Shown here in pieces: positions 15,740-23,633 of a stretch of DNA of 46,335 bases. The notes beneath the pieces were generated by a model that saw nothing but the letters and a program-made list of their open reading frames with translations, did not search any database and had not been told where the DNA came from. Every line of letters starts with the position of its first letter. Within the stretch, counting starts at the first letter, position 1. Source of the stretch: JBBKWG01 sp037968835 (lineage in GTDB: Bacteria; Pseudomonadota; Alphaproteobacteria; Rhodobacterales; Rhodobacteraceae); the NCBI GenBank assembly GCA_037968835.1, contig JBBKWG010000203.1, positions 1 through 46,335 on the forward strand, given 5' to 3'. A program made the position numbers and the translations under genes.

Positions 15740-16411
15740 CTAGTCGCAACTTTCCGCCAGCGAAAGCAGTGCATCCGGCTTCAGGACAATGACGGTCTGG
15801 ATGTTCTCCAGCGCGATGATCCCGGATTTGCGAAATTGCGTAAAGGTGCGGCTGACCGTCTCGGTTGTCAGTCCAAGGAAATCTGCAATATCGGATCGCG
15901 GCATAGGCAGGCTGATCCGGCCCGCCGCCGCAGCTTTCGCCCCCAGCCTTTCGGTCATTGCCACCAGGAATGAGGCGACCTTTTCGCTCGCGGATTTGCG
16001 GCCGAGCATCAAGAAGTGATCCTGCATCGCGCCGATTTCGCGCAAGGCAGCCTGCAACAGCAATTGGTGCGCCACCGGATCGTCCGCCTCTGAATCCAGC
16101 AGCGACATCTTGTAGGATACGACCCGCGCCGGAAGCAAAGCCTCGCAATCGGTGTGGTGACGTCCGCCACTTGGAAAGCCGACCACATCGCCGGGAAAGC
16201 CGAATGCGATCACCTGCCGGCGTCCATCCTGCATCAACCGGGTCAGGCGCAGCACCCCTTCGGTGACGCGGTAAAGGCGCCGTGCATCGTCGCCCTCAAA
16301 GAAAAGATAGGCCCCGTCCTTCAGGCAAAGCTCCGGACGCGAAGCGACAGACAAATCAATGTCCAGCGCCACAGCATTGGCATGAGTTTGTGTTGGCAGC
16401 GTCACATACAT
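15740..16411 (-). CDS. Crp/Fnr-family regulator, FixK-like (no FNR iron-sulfur cysteines)
   Basis: A 223-residue regulator with a cyclic-nucleotide-binding-type sensor fold (about 20-130), a dimerisation helix and a C-terminal helix-turn-helix (MPRSDIADFLGLTTETVSRTF). The recognition helix with ETVSR is typical of FixK/FNR proteins that bind TTGA-N6-TCAA. The N-terminal cysteine cluster that holds the FNR iron-sulfur centre is missing, so oxygen is probably not sensed directly; FixK proteins are instead controlled by an oxygen-sensing kinase. It is a strong candidate to read the five boxes in this region. It starts 178 bp from the divergent response regulator. Confidence 0.88.
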   Translation of the reverse strand: MYVTLPTQTHANAVALDIDLSVASRPELCLKDGAYLFFEGDDARRLYRVTEGVLRLTRLMQDGRRQVIAFGFPGDVVGFPSGGRHHTDCEALLPARVVSYKMSLLDSEADDPVAHQLLLQAALREIGAMQDHFLMLGRKSASEKVASFLVAMTERLGAKAAAAGRISLPMPRSDIADFLGLTTETVSRTFTQFRKSGIIALENIQTVIVLKPDALLSLAESCD

Positions 16412-16589
16412 CGAAAAATCCCCGTGATTTCGTTGCTGTGACGGGTTTGGCCGATGTGTGTCGCTGCAATTACCGCGTCGAAGTATCGCTTTGTATCAAT
16501 TTGTAATGACAGGTCGCTTTGATATACTCTGGGGCGATTGAGTGATAACCCATATTTTTCACATGACGCACATTTTTGGGGGCAGAGAA

Positions 16590-17357
16590 ATGAGTCCCGG
16601 TCGCGTGCTTCTGGTCGATGACGATCCGAAGATCCGAACAGTTGTCCGCAAGAGCCTGGAAGGCGAGGGCTTCGAGATCATCGAAGCCGATACCGCTGAA
16701 TGTGCGCTGGGCGTGTTCGCAGGCGACGACATTGATCTGGTGATGCTCGACATAAACCTTGGCGCGGACAACGGATTCGAGGTTGCCCGTAACATCCGCA
16801 AGACATCGCAGATCCCGATCATCATGATCTCGGGCAAGGAGGAAATCATCGACAAGGTTGTCGGGCTTGAACTTGGCGCCGACGATTATATCACCAAGCC
16901 TTTTCACATCCGCGAGGTGCTGGCCCGCGTCCGCGCTGTTCTCAGGCGCTCGCAAAAGGCAAACGGCAGCGACGTCGAAAACCCCCGCAGCGGCGCGCGC
17001 AGGTCCGGTAGCAGGGTATATCATTTCGACGGACTGTCGCTCGCGCTCGATAGTCTGGAGCTGTTCGGTCGGGACGGCAAAGAGCAGGAATTGACAAGCG
17101 CCGATTTTCGTCTGCTCGGCGTGTTCCTCAAGCGTCCCAAGCGCGTTCTGTCGCGCGAGCAATTGATGGACCTGACCGGCGGCATCGACTGGACGCCGCT
17201 GGACCGCACGATCGACAATCAGGTCGCACGGCTGCGCAAGAAGATCGAGCGCGACCCGTCACAACCCAATCTGATCAAGACAGTGCGCGGCATCGGTTAC
17301 ATGTTCGTCAGCGAAGTTGACGAAAATACAGATCACGACCTGTCGAAAAGGGCCTGA
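16590..17357 (+). CDS. OmpR-type response regulator in the low-oxygen block
   Basis: A 255-residue regulator: receiver domain with the acidic triad VDDD and phospho-acceptor Asp54 in VMLDINLGADNG, Lys in ITKPFH, then a linker rich in Ser/Arg and a winged-helix domain (DFRLLGVFLKRPKRVLSREQ, wing in RGIGYMFV). The ATG at 16590 begins the receiver; ATGs at 16563 and 16542 would add a non-conserved lead. It is divergent from the FixK-like gene and its 3' end overlaps that of the hybrid kinase by 25 bp, so the kinase is probably its partner although on the other strand. Confidence 0.87.
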   Translation: MSPGRVLLVDDDPKIRTVVRKSLEGEGFEIIEADTAECALGVFAGDDIDLVMLDINLGADNGFEVARNIRKTSQIPIIMISGKEEIIDKVVGLELGADDYITKPFHIREVLARVRAVLRRSQKANGSDVENPRSGARRSGSRVYHFDGLSLALDSLELFGRDGKEQELTSADFRLLGVFLKRPKRVLSREQLMDLTGGIDWTPLDRTIDNQVARLRKKIERDPSQPNLIKTVRGIGYMFVSEVDENTDHDLSKRA

Positions 17358-18865
17358 AGCTGTCGCGACAGATCGGATTGCCGATACGGTTTGCGCAACA
17401 TTGCAAAGCGTTGTCCGTCATCCGAACCGGGCGCGCTCGAATGCGCATAGCCTGATGTCAGAAGCATTCGGATGCCGGGAAACTGCCGCGAAAGCTGGTC
17501 CGCCAGAAGATAGCCGTTCAGGTTGCCCGGCATCATGACGTCCGAGAAAACCAGATCGACTTTCGCGCCCGAGGCAAGCATTTCAAAGGCTTCATCGCCG
17601 CTTTCGGCTTCCAGCGTCTCGAACCCGAGATCGTGCAGTCGGTCGACCGACGCCTTGCGGACATGGGCATCGTCCTCGACGACCAGAATCGTTCGTCCAT
17701 GCGCGCGGATCGGCACGATTTCCGGCTCGATATGCTCCAAGTGCGTGTCCGCATTGGCCGGGAAATAAAGACTGATCTCGCTCCCGTGGCCGATCTCGCT
17801 GTAAATGGAGACGTGCCCGCCCGACTGCCTGACAAATCCGTAAACCATGGCCAGCCCAAGCCCGGTCCCCTTTCCCGGCGGCTTGGTCGAGAAAAACGGC
17901 TCGAATGCACGGCGCTGGGCTTCCTCGCTCATACCTTCGCCATTGTCGCGAATGGACAGGCGGACATACGATCCCTCGGCGACGTTCGTTTCCTGCGCGA
18001 TGTAGGAATCGTCAATCTCGATATTCGACAGCGTGAATACCAGATCGCCGCCATCGGGCATGGCATCGCGCGCGTTCAGGACCAGATTGACAAGGCTGCT
18101 CTGAAGGCGCGCGGGATCAAGCCAGACCTGATCGACGTCGGGGTCGAGTTTGAGCTCGATCCGGTGCTTGGGACCAATCGTGCGGCGCAACAGCGAAAGC
18201 GCCTCGTTGCAGGCGACGCTTACGTCGATCAACTCGGGCTTCAGAATGCCCTTCCTCGCAAAACTCAGCAGACGAGATGTCAGATCGGCACCCAGTTCCG
18301 CCGCCTCCAGCGCATCGTCCGCCAGTTCACGAAGCGAAGTGTCGTCCAGCCGCATCTGCAACAGCTCAAGATTACCGATCATAACGGTCAGCAAGTTGTT
18401 GAAATCATGCGCAATACCTCCGGTCATCTGCCCGATTGCATCCAGCCGCTGCGATCTTTCCAGCGCGGCTTCGGTGGCGCGCCGGAGGGTCAGGTCATGC
18501 ATGATCGCAATGAACATCACATCGCCGTCGATGTCCGCGCGACCCACCGAAATATGCATCGGAAACGCGTTTCCATCGCGGCGCTGGCCCTCGACGTCGC
18601 GGCCGATGTCGATAATGCGCTTCTCGCCGGTCCTGAGGTAGTGGTCGATGTAACCGGCGTGCAAATGGCTCATCGGTTCGGGCATCAGGATATCGACCAG
18701 TTCGCCCACCAGTTCGTCGTGCGCGTAGCCGAACAGTTCGGACGCCGCCTGATTGATACGAATGATCGTTCCACCGGAATCCGCAACGATCACTGCATCG
18801 ACCGCAGCGTCGAGTATCGCCGTCAGCCACGCGCTGTCATGTCTATCTTCGGTGTTCCCTGTCAC
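17333..18865 (-). CDS. Hybrid histidine kinase with FixL-like PAS domain
   Basis: The 510-residue soluble kinase has a PAS domain (about 10-125), a HisKA domain with His153 in GGIAHDFNNLL, an ATPase domain (NLVLNARDAM, DNGEGM, GTGLGLAMVYG) and a C-terminal receiver (LVVEDD and SDVMMPG). The PAS segment from MPEP through H69-AGY to IGR (Arg89) and QRRDG lines up with the FixL haem pocket, where the corresponding His holds haem and the corresponding Arg contacts oxygen. This makes it a candidate haem-based oxygen sensor; the alignment is from memory. There are no membrane helices. The phosphorelay target is likely the adjacent OmpR-type regulator. Kinase assignment certain, haem binding inferred. 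Confidence 0.88.
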   Translation of the reverse strand: MTGNTEDRHDSAWLTAILDAAVDAVIVADSGGTIIRINQAASELFGYAHDELVGELVDILMPEPMSHLHAGYIDHYLRTGEKRIIDIGRDVEGQRRDGNAFPMHISVGRADIDGDVMFIAIMHDLTLRRATEAALERSQRLDAIGQMTGGIAHDFNNLLTVMIGNLELLQMRLDDTSLRELADDALEAAELGADLTSRLLSFARKGILKPELIDVSVACNEALSLLRRTIGPKHRIELKLDPDVDQVWLDPARLQSSLVNLVLNARDAMPDGGDLVFTLSNIEIDDSYIAQETNVAEGSYVRLSIRDNGEGMSEEAQRRAFEPFFSTKPPGKGTGLGLAMVYGFVRQSGGHVSIYSEIGHGSEISLYFPANADTHLEHIEPEIVPIRAHGRTILVVEDDAHVRKASVDRLHDLGFETLEAESGDEAFEMLASGAKVDLVFSDVMMPGNLNGYLLADQLSRQFPGIRMLLTSGYAHSSAPGSDDGQRFAMLRKPYRQSDLSRQLQALFDRS

Positions 18866-18956
18866 GGATCAAAGAGTGGCGGCGACGTTGGCGCTCCGCA
18901 AGTCAAAATCGTTTGGCCTTAACGGCCCAACATCGCGGGCGATCCTGCCAGCCAAT

Positions 18957-20108
18957 CTAGGTCATCGACGCGCCCCTGCCGTCCCACCGCAATTCCTGCA
19001 GAAGCGCGATATACCGCATCAGATCCGATAGCGTCAGAACCCCCAGAAGTCGCCCCGCCTCGGCCACCAGGAATTTGCGCCGCCCGGAATGGGTCATGCG
19101 CTTCAGAACTTCGTCGGCCCGCAGATTTCCCGCGATCGTATTGCTGTCGTCGACTTCGTAGAACACGTCGCCAACCTGCGTCGTCGCCCAGTTGTCGCGA
19201 TCAATCTTCACCAGAACGGAATTGTCGATAAAGCCCAGCAAAACGCCATCCTCGACCACCGGCACGAAACTCGTCCGGTTCGGCAGCATCACCCGATCGA
19301 CCAGATCCGACAGCGAACGCTCGGGCGTGACGGTCACTGGGTCCTGGGTCATCATCATCGCGGCGGACTTGTCCGAAAGATACGATTTCATCAATTGCGA
19401 CGCATAGGCACTCCGCGAAGCGAACAACAAGAACAGCCCGATCAAGGCTTGCCACAACCCACCCATCAGGTTGCCAGCAAAAAGACTGAACAGGCCCAAT
19501 CCGACCAGGACATAGGAAATGGTCGCCCCGACGCCGGACGCGGTGCGGGTGGCCTCCAGCAGATTGCCGCTGCGGTTCCACAGGAACGCCCGAAACACCC
19601 TTCCACCATCCAGCGGAAAGGCCGGCAACAAGTTGAACAAGGCAAGGATCGCGTTGACGATCGCAAGATAAATCAGAACATCCGCGGCAGGGGGAGGAAC
19701 GCCGAACGCGTGCCCGAGGATCGCAAGCATCCAGAAGCCACCGGCAAGCCCGAGGCTCATCAACGGCCCGACGACCGCAATCCAGAACTCGCTGCTCGCG
19801 GTCTTCGGCTCCGATGTTAACTCGGCGACGCCGCCAAAGATGAAAAGAGTGATGCCCTCGATCTCGACGCCGCTGCGCCTCGCAACAATCGCGTGTGCCA
19901 GTTCATGCAGAATGAGCGACCCGAAAAAAGCCAGCATCGCAATTGTCGCCATTGCGTAATACGTGGCTTGGCCAAGGTTTGGCGATAGCGACGGAAACAC
20001 CTGCGTTGCAAGGCTCCAGGTGATCAGCGCCGCTATGATAAGCCAGCTCGGATCGACCTTTATATCAAATCCCTGCAAATTGAGAATCTTCACGGCGTGC
20101 GAAAACAT
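18957..20108 (-). CDS. Site-2 protease family (M50) membrane metalloprotease with CBS pair
   Basis: The 383-residue protein has six or so membrane helices containing the zinc site HELAH (68-72) and NLLPAFPLDGG (about 157-167), the two hallmark motifs of intramembrane zinc proteases. After residue 235 come two CBS domains (MTQDPVTVTPERSLSDLVDRV and LRADEVLKRMTHSGRRKFLV). CBS domains usually bind adenine nucleotides, so activity may follow energy state. The target is unknown; anti-sigma factors are typical for the family. A FixK box lies 52 bp upstream of the start. Confidence 0.9.
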   Translation of the reverse strand: MFSHAVKILNLQGFDIKVDPSWLIIAALITWSLATQVFPSLSPNLGQATYYAMATIAMLAFFGSLILHELAHAIVARRSGVEIEGITLFIFGGVAELTSEPKTASSEFWIAVVGPLMSLGLAGGFWMLAILGHAFGVPPPAADVLIYLAIVNAILALFNLLPAFPLDGGRVFRAFLWNRSGNLLEATRTASGVGATISYVLVGLGLFSLFAGNLMGGLWQALIGLFLLFASRSAYASQLMKSYLSDKSAAMMMTQDPVTVTPERSLSDLVDRVMLPNRTSFVPVVEDGVLLGFIDNSVLVKIDRDNWATTQVGDVFYEVDDSNTIAGNLRADEVLKRMTHSGRRKFLVAEAGRLLGVLTLSDLMRYIALLQELRWDGRGASMT

Positions 20109-20160
20109 TGCCGAGTCTCCAGAACCTGCAAGATGCTAACGCCGTTCCTGCCAGTCCAGA

Positions 20161-20174
20161 TTGATCTTTCTCAA
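20161..20174 (-). promoter_or_regulatory. FixK/FNR-like box upstream of the M50 protease gene
   Basis: TTGATCTTTCTCAA matches TTGA-N6-TCAA exactly. The centre is 59 bp from the 20108 start codon. The site overlaps the stop codon of the upstream VIT1-like gene, so the protease gene has its own promoter despite the tight spacing. Confidence 0.72.
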
Positions 20175-20884
20175 GCGCGGAACAATGTGCCGACCCAGAA
20201 CGCGATACCAGCGGCGATGCCCCCGATCACAAGCGTCTCGACGCCCGACCGCCACCACGGCGCCAGCGACCAGCGGCTTTTCGCGGTGCCGATTGCGAAA
20301 AAGGTCAGGGCGGTGGCACCGATGGCGATCTCGAAGGCTTGTGGGATGCCCAGCACGAACGGCAGCAGCGGCACGCTTCCCGCAGTCAGAAAGGCGATGA
20401 ACGTCGCAATCGCCGAGCGAAGCGGGCGCGGATCATCAAGCGTCAGGCCGTATTCGTCGGTCAGCATGATCTCGATCCATTTCTCGCGGTTCTCGGCTAT
20501 CACGTCTGTAGCCTCGTCAAGAACCCGTCCATGAAGCCCTCGCAGTTGCAGGATTTGCCGCAACTCCTCCCTCTCGCCGACGGGTTCCTGGCGGATGTGG
20601 CGCTCTTCGATCGAGCGAAGCCGGTCGCGATCGTCAAGGTCGGCTTTGGTCCCCGAATAATTCCCGGCGGCCATCGAAAACCCGTCGGCCAGGATATTCG
20701 CGATGCCAAGTGCGACGATAATGGTCGTTGGTAATCCGGCCCCCTGAACGCCCGCAACGATAGCAAAAGTCGTGACTGCACCGTCAATGGCGCCGAACAC
20801 CATGTCGCGCAGGTACGTCCGGCGCGCGCCGCCGCTCAAACGCTCGGCAATTTCGGATTTCGTGTGCCCGTGCTCGATAACCAT
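20171..20884 (-). CDS. VIT1/CCC1-family iron or manganese transporter
   Basis: The 237-residue protein shows the VIT1/CCC1 pattern: a first helix with DMVFGAIDGAVTTFAIVAGVQGAG, a second with GIANILADGFSMAAGNY, a charged cytoplasmic segment rich in Glu (about 85-140; EERHIRQEPVGEREELRQ) that binds metal in plant VIT1, and three further helices. These move Fe(II) or Mn(II) out of the cytosol. The ATG at 20884 is chosen since GGAGG lies seven bases upstream. A FixK box lies 48 bp upstream, in keeping with Fe(II) becoming abundant when oxygen falls. Confidence 0.87.
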   Translation of the reverse strand: MVIEHGHTKSEIAERLSGGARRTYLRDMVFGAIDGAVTTFAIVAGVQGAGLPTTIIVALGIANILADGFSMAAGNYSGTKADLDDRDRLRSIEERHIRQEPVGEREELRQILQLRGLHGRVLDEATDVIAENREKWIEIMLTDEYGLTLDDPRPLRSAIATFIAFLTAGSVPLLPFVLGIPQAFEIAIGATALTFFAIGTAKSRWSLAPWWRSGVETLVIGGIAAGIAFWVGTLFRA

Positions 20885-20931
20885 GCGGTGCCTCCGTTGC
20901 CGCAAGCTATTTTGCGACAACGACGGCTGCT

Positions 20932-20945
20932 TTGAGCAAGATCAA
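20932..20945 (-). promoter_or_regulatory. FixK/FNR-like box upstream of the VIT1-like gene
   Basis: TTGAGCAAGATCAA (TTGATCTTGCTCAA on the minus strand) matches TTGA-N6-TCAA exactly, centred 54 bp before the start codon at 20884. Confidence 0.73.
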
Positions 20946-20991
20946 CCAACCTGCCCCGGCGCGTCACAGACACGCCGACGGCTTCAAGGGT

Positions 20992-22017
20992 TTACGCGGC
21001 CAATTGTCGTGCCGTCGAAAACGACACCAATCGGCGGCTTTGCTCGTCCCACAAATGCAGGCTGGCGCACTTCATGCTTTCGCGAAGGGTCATGCGTCCG
21101 CAATCAATCAACTCGCGATGATCCTTCAGCACTTCTGGCAGCCGGTAGAACGGGATGCGGCTATAAAGGTGGTGAACATGGTGGATGCCGATATTCACCG
21201 TGAACCAGCGCAGGATTGGCGGCAGGTCGTAGTGTGAACTTCCGTGCAATGCCGCGTCGTGCAACTGCCATTCTTCGGCCTGCTCCCAGTGGGTCGCCTC
21301 GAACTGGTGCTGGACGTAAAACAGCCAGACGCCAATCGACGCGGCGATCAGGGTCGATGGCAAAAAGACCAGGAACAGCGCCTGCATCCCGCCAAAATAA
21401 ATGATCGTGCCCAGAACTGCGGCGATTGCCGCATTGGTGCCCATCGCGCTGATCCAGTACTTGCGTCCCTGGTTCATCAGCCCGAGCGGCAGGCGGTTCT
21501 GGAGAATGAATATATATGTCGGACCGATACCGAACATCACGATCGGGTGCCGGTAGGCGCGATAAAGCAAGCGCCCGATCCGAGTCCGCTGATGATATTC
21601 CTCGATGGTCAACGTCATGATGTCGCCAATGCCGCGCCGCGCAAGGTTGCCGGTGTGGCTGTGGTGAAGCGAATGCGTGCGCCGCCAGACGTCGTAGGGC
21701 GTCAGTGTCACGACACCAAGGGCCCGCCCGATCCAGTCGCTGACGTTGCGGTTGTCCAGAAACGATCCGTGTCCGCAATCGTGTTGAATGCCGAAGATAC
21801 GGACCAGAAAACACCCGTTCAGGACCGAGATAAGAAACGCACCGATATAGCTGTAATCCGCGATCCAGCACGCCAGAACCCACAAGGCCGCGAACGGGAT
21901 CAGACTGACCGCCAGTTCGAAACTGCTGCGAAGGGTGTCGGGCTCGCGGTATTTGGCCAGAACCTGCACCCAATCACGAGGGGAGGCGACCGGTTTGGAA
22001 TCGGCTTGTACTTTCAT
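20992..22017 (-). CDS. Membrane fatty-acid desaturase (delta-12/omega-6-like)
   Basis: The 341-residue integral membrane di-iron enzyme would put a double bond into an acyl chain using oxygen. All three His boxes are present: HDCGH (79-83), HSLHH (115-119) and HHVHH near residue 270 in GIHHVHHLYSRIP. There are four to five membrane helices. The ATG at 22017 is taken; a GTG directly before it (22020) is also possible, and the upstream AAGAAG repeats may serve as ribosome-binding site. It lies next to the FixK-controlled genes but I found no box in its own upstream region. Confidence 0.9.
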   Translation of the reverse strand: MKVQADSKPVASPRDWVQVLAKYREPDTLRSSFELAVSLIPFAALWVLACWIADYSYIGAFLISVLNGCFLVRIFGIQHDCGHGSFLDNRNVSDWIGRALGVVTLTPYDVWRRTHSLHHSHTGNLARRGIGDIMTLTIEEYHQRTRIGRLLYRAYRHPIVMFGIGPTYIFILQNRLPLGLMNQGRKYWISAMGTNAAIAAVLGTIIYFGGMQALFLVFLPSTLIAASIGVWLFYVQHQFEATHWEQAEEWQLHDAALHGSSHYDLPPILRWFTVNIGIHHVHHLYSRIPFYRLPEVLKDHRELIDCGRMTLRESMKCASLHLWDEQSRRLVSFSTARQLAA

Positions 22018-22244
22018 CACCTTCTTCTTCTTTTTGTTGGGATGCTGACTACCGCGACTGCGTTACCAGAAAGTATAGTGCGCCTCACGGCAGATAGCGG
22101 ACAACATCACAGTGGTGTTTCATGCTCGAGCGTCACTGCGCCCTCATTTCGTTCTCTTTAAGACATTACGGCGATTTCCGCCATAGCCTGAAATCATTGG
22201 AAGCGTGGATTCCGGCGGCTTGTGGCCCGCCGCCTGCACTGTCC

Positions 22245-23459
22245 TCACGTGGCGCTGTCAGGTGCAATCCGCGAGGAGGGGCCGTTTGCCAGGAAATGCT
22301 GCGCCGAAATCGGGCCATAAGCGGCCCCCAGAACCCGCGCATTCGCACCGACGCCCCCTTCCTCGATCTCGGGCACGATCAGACCACGGGCGTCCATTGC
22401 CTGTATGTTGGCACGGACAGAATCGACAAGGCGGGTCCGCACGTATTCGGGAAATGCACCGTCGATCACGATTGCTTCGAAATCAACCACCGCGCAGGCC
22501 GACAGGGCCGCCGCGGCCATGACATAGGCGGCCTCGTCGATCCACGGCCCAAGCTGATCGGAGAACCGCGACCAGTCCTCGTTGCCGTCCCACAAAAGCA
22601 TCGGATCACCGCCGGCGGCGGCAATCTGGTCCTCCAGAAAGTGCAACGACGCGATGTCCATCAACTGAACGCTCCGTCCGGACCTGTCGACGCTGCGAAG
22701 CGGTCCCATGGCGCCGGCATTGCTGAACCGTCCCTCGAAAACCGAGTTGTTGAGGACGATCCCGCCACCGACGAAAAAGCCGACGAAGAAATAGGCGTAG
22801 TCGCGAAAGCGAGCACCGTTGCCGAAGACATTCTCGCCATGACAGCCTGCCGTCGCGTCATTGATTAGCATCGTCGGAAGTTCACTGAAACGCGCAACTT
22901 CTGCTGCAATGTCAATGGTTTGCCACGCTGCGATCTCGACGGAAGAAGCGCCGACCTCCTCGTTCCATTTCCACAGATCGAACGGCGCGGCAATGCCGAT
23001 CCCGCCGATCCGCTTGCGCGATTTTATCGGCAACGCTTCCGTCATCTGGCGGATACCGTCCCGCAGAAACGCGAACACGGTGTCCGGCAGCGGATATTGA
23101 TAATGGATCTGGATCTGATCGAGAAGTGTTCCGCTGAGGTCCATCAACGCCAGATCGGAACTCCTCCGCCCGATCTTCATGCCGAACGAAAACGCCCCTC
23201 GTGGATCAAGGCTTATCGGCACCGAAGGTTTGCCGACACGCCCGCGCACCGGCTCGCCACGAACCACAAGACCGTCATTTTCAAGGCTCCGCAGAATCAC
23301 CGAAACGGTTTGCGCCGACAAACCCGCGCGGCGCGAAAGTTCGCTGCCCGCCATCGGACCCAATCGGCGTATCATCGTCAGCAGCAAACGCTCGTTATAA
23401 TCGCGCACGCCGCTTGGAAGTGCCCCTGCGCTGAACGTTTCGACCGGATTCTCGGGCAT
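22245..23459 (-). CDS. frcR: ROK-family transcriptional regulator of the frc-like sugar locus
   Basis: The 404-residue protein has an N-terminal MarR-like winged helix (MIRRLGPMAGSELSRRAGLS then QTVSVILRSLENDGLV) and a ROK sugar-kinase-like domain (NDATAGCHGE, YFFVGFFVGGGIVLNNSVFEG, GPLRSVD). The cysteine-rich zinc loop of typical ROK proteins is absent, replaced by a segment with SGRSVQLMDIA. It is divergent from the sugar ABC genes, with a palindrome between them, as for FrcR and frcBCAK of Sinorhizobium meliloti. It likely represses uptake until a sugar is bound. Confidence 0.82.
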   Translation of the reverse strand: MPENPVETFSAGALPSGVRDYNERLLLTMIRRLGPMAGSELSRRAGLSAQTVSVILRSLENDGLVVRGEPVRGRVGKPSVPISLDPRGAFSFGMKIGRRSSDLALMDLSGTLLDQIQIHYQYPLPDTVFAFLRDGIRQMTEALPIKSRKRIGGIGIAAPFDLWKWNEEVGASSVEIAAWQTIDIAAEVARFSELPTMLINDATAGCHGENVFGNGARFRDYAYFFVGFFVGGGIVLNNSVFEGRFSNAGAMGPLRSVDRSGRSVQLMDIASLHFLEDQIAAAGGDPMLLWDGNEDWSRFSDQLGPWIDEAAYVMAAAALSACAVVDFEAIVIDGAFPEYVRTRLVDSVRANIQAMDARGLIVPEIEEGGVGANARVLGAAYGPISAQHFLANGPSSRIAPDSAT

Positions 23460-23502
23460 CTGATATCCCTTCTCTCAAGGCTCAAACTGAAACGCGCGAC
23501 TT

Positions 23503-23523
23503 AATAAGTCAACTTGATTTATT
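23503..23523. promoter_or_regulatory. Palindromic operator candidate for the ROK regulator
   Basis: AATAAGTCAA (23503-23512) and TTGATTTATT (23514-23523) form a 21-bp palindrome around a central C with one arm mismatch. A second perfect palindrome, GACTTAATAAGTC (23498-23510), overlaps it. The site is 44 bp before the regulator start and 110 bp before frcB, where an autoregulated repressor would bind. AT-rich TTATT-type dyads are usual for ROK regulators. Confidence 0.6.
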
Positions 23524-23633
23524 TATTGACGAACGTTGCGAATCGAGGCAGAAATGATGCAACCTCAATTGGAGGTGATCAGGCGAAAGCCTTTGGCATT
23601 ACGCTGAAAACTCAATGTCCCAGGGAGGGAACC

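Noticed and set aside
16490..16560. FixK box in the promoter between the FixK-like gene and the response regulator
   Set aside because: Only half-sites (TTTGATATAC, TATCAA) are present; no TTGA-N6-TCAA.
22018..22244. FixK box before the desaturase gene
   Set aside because: I searched the gap on both strands and found no matching dyad.
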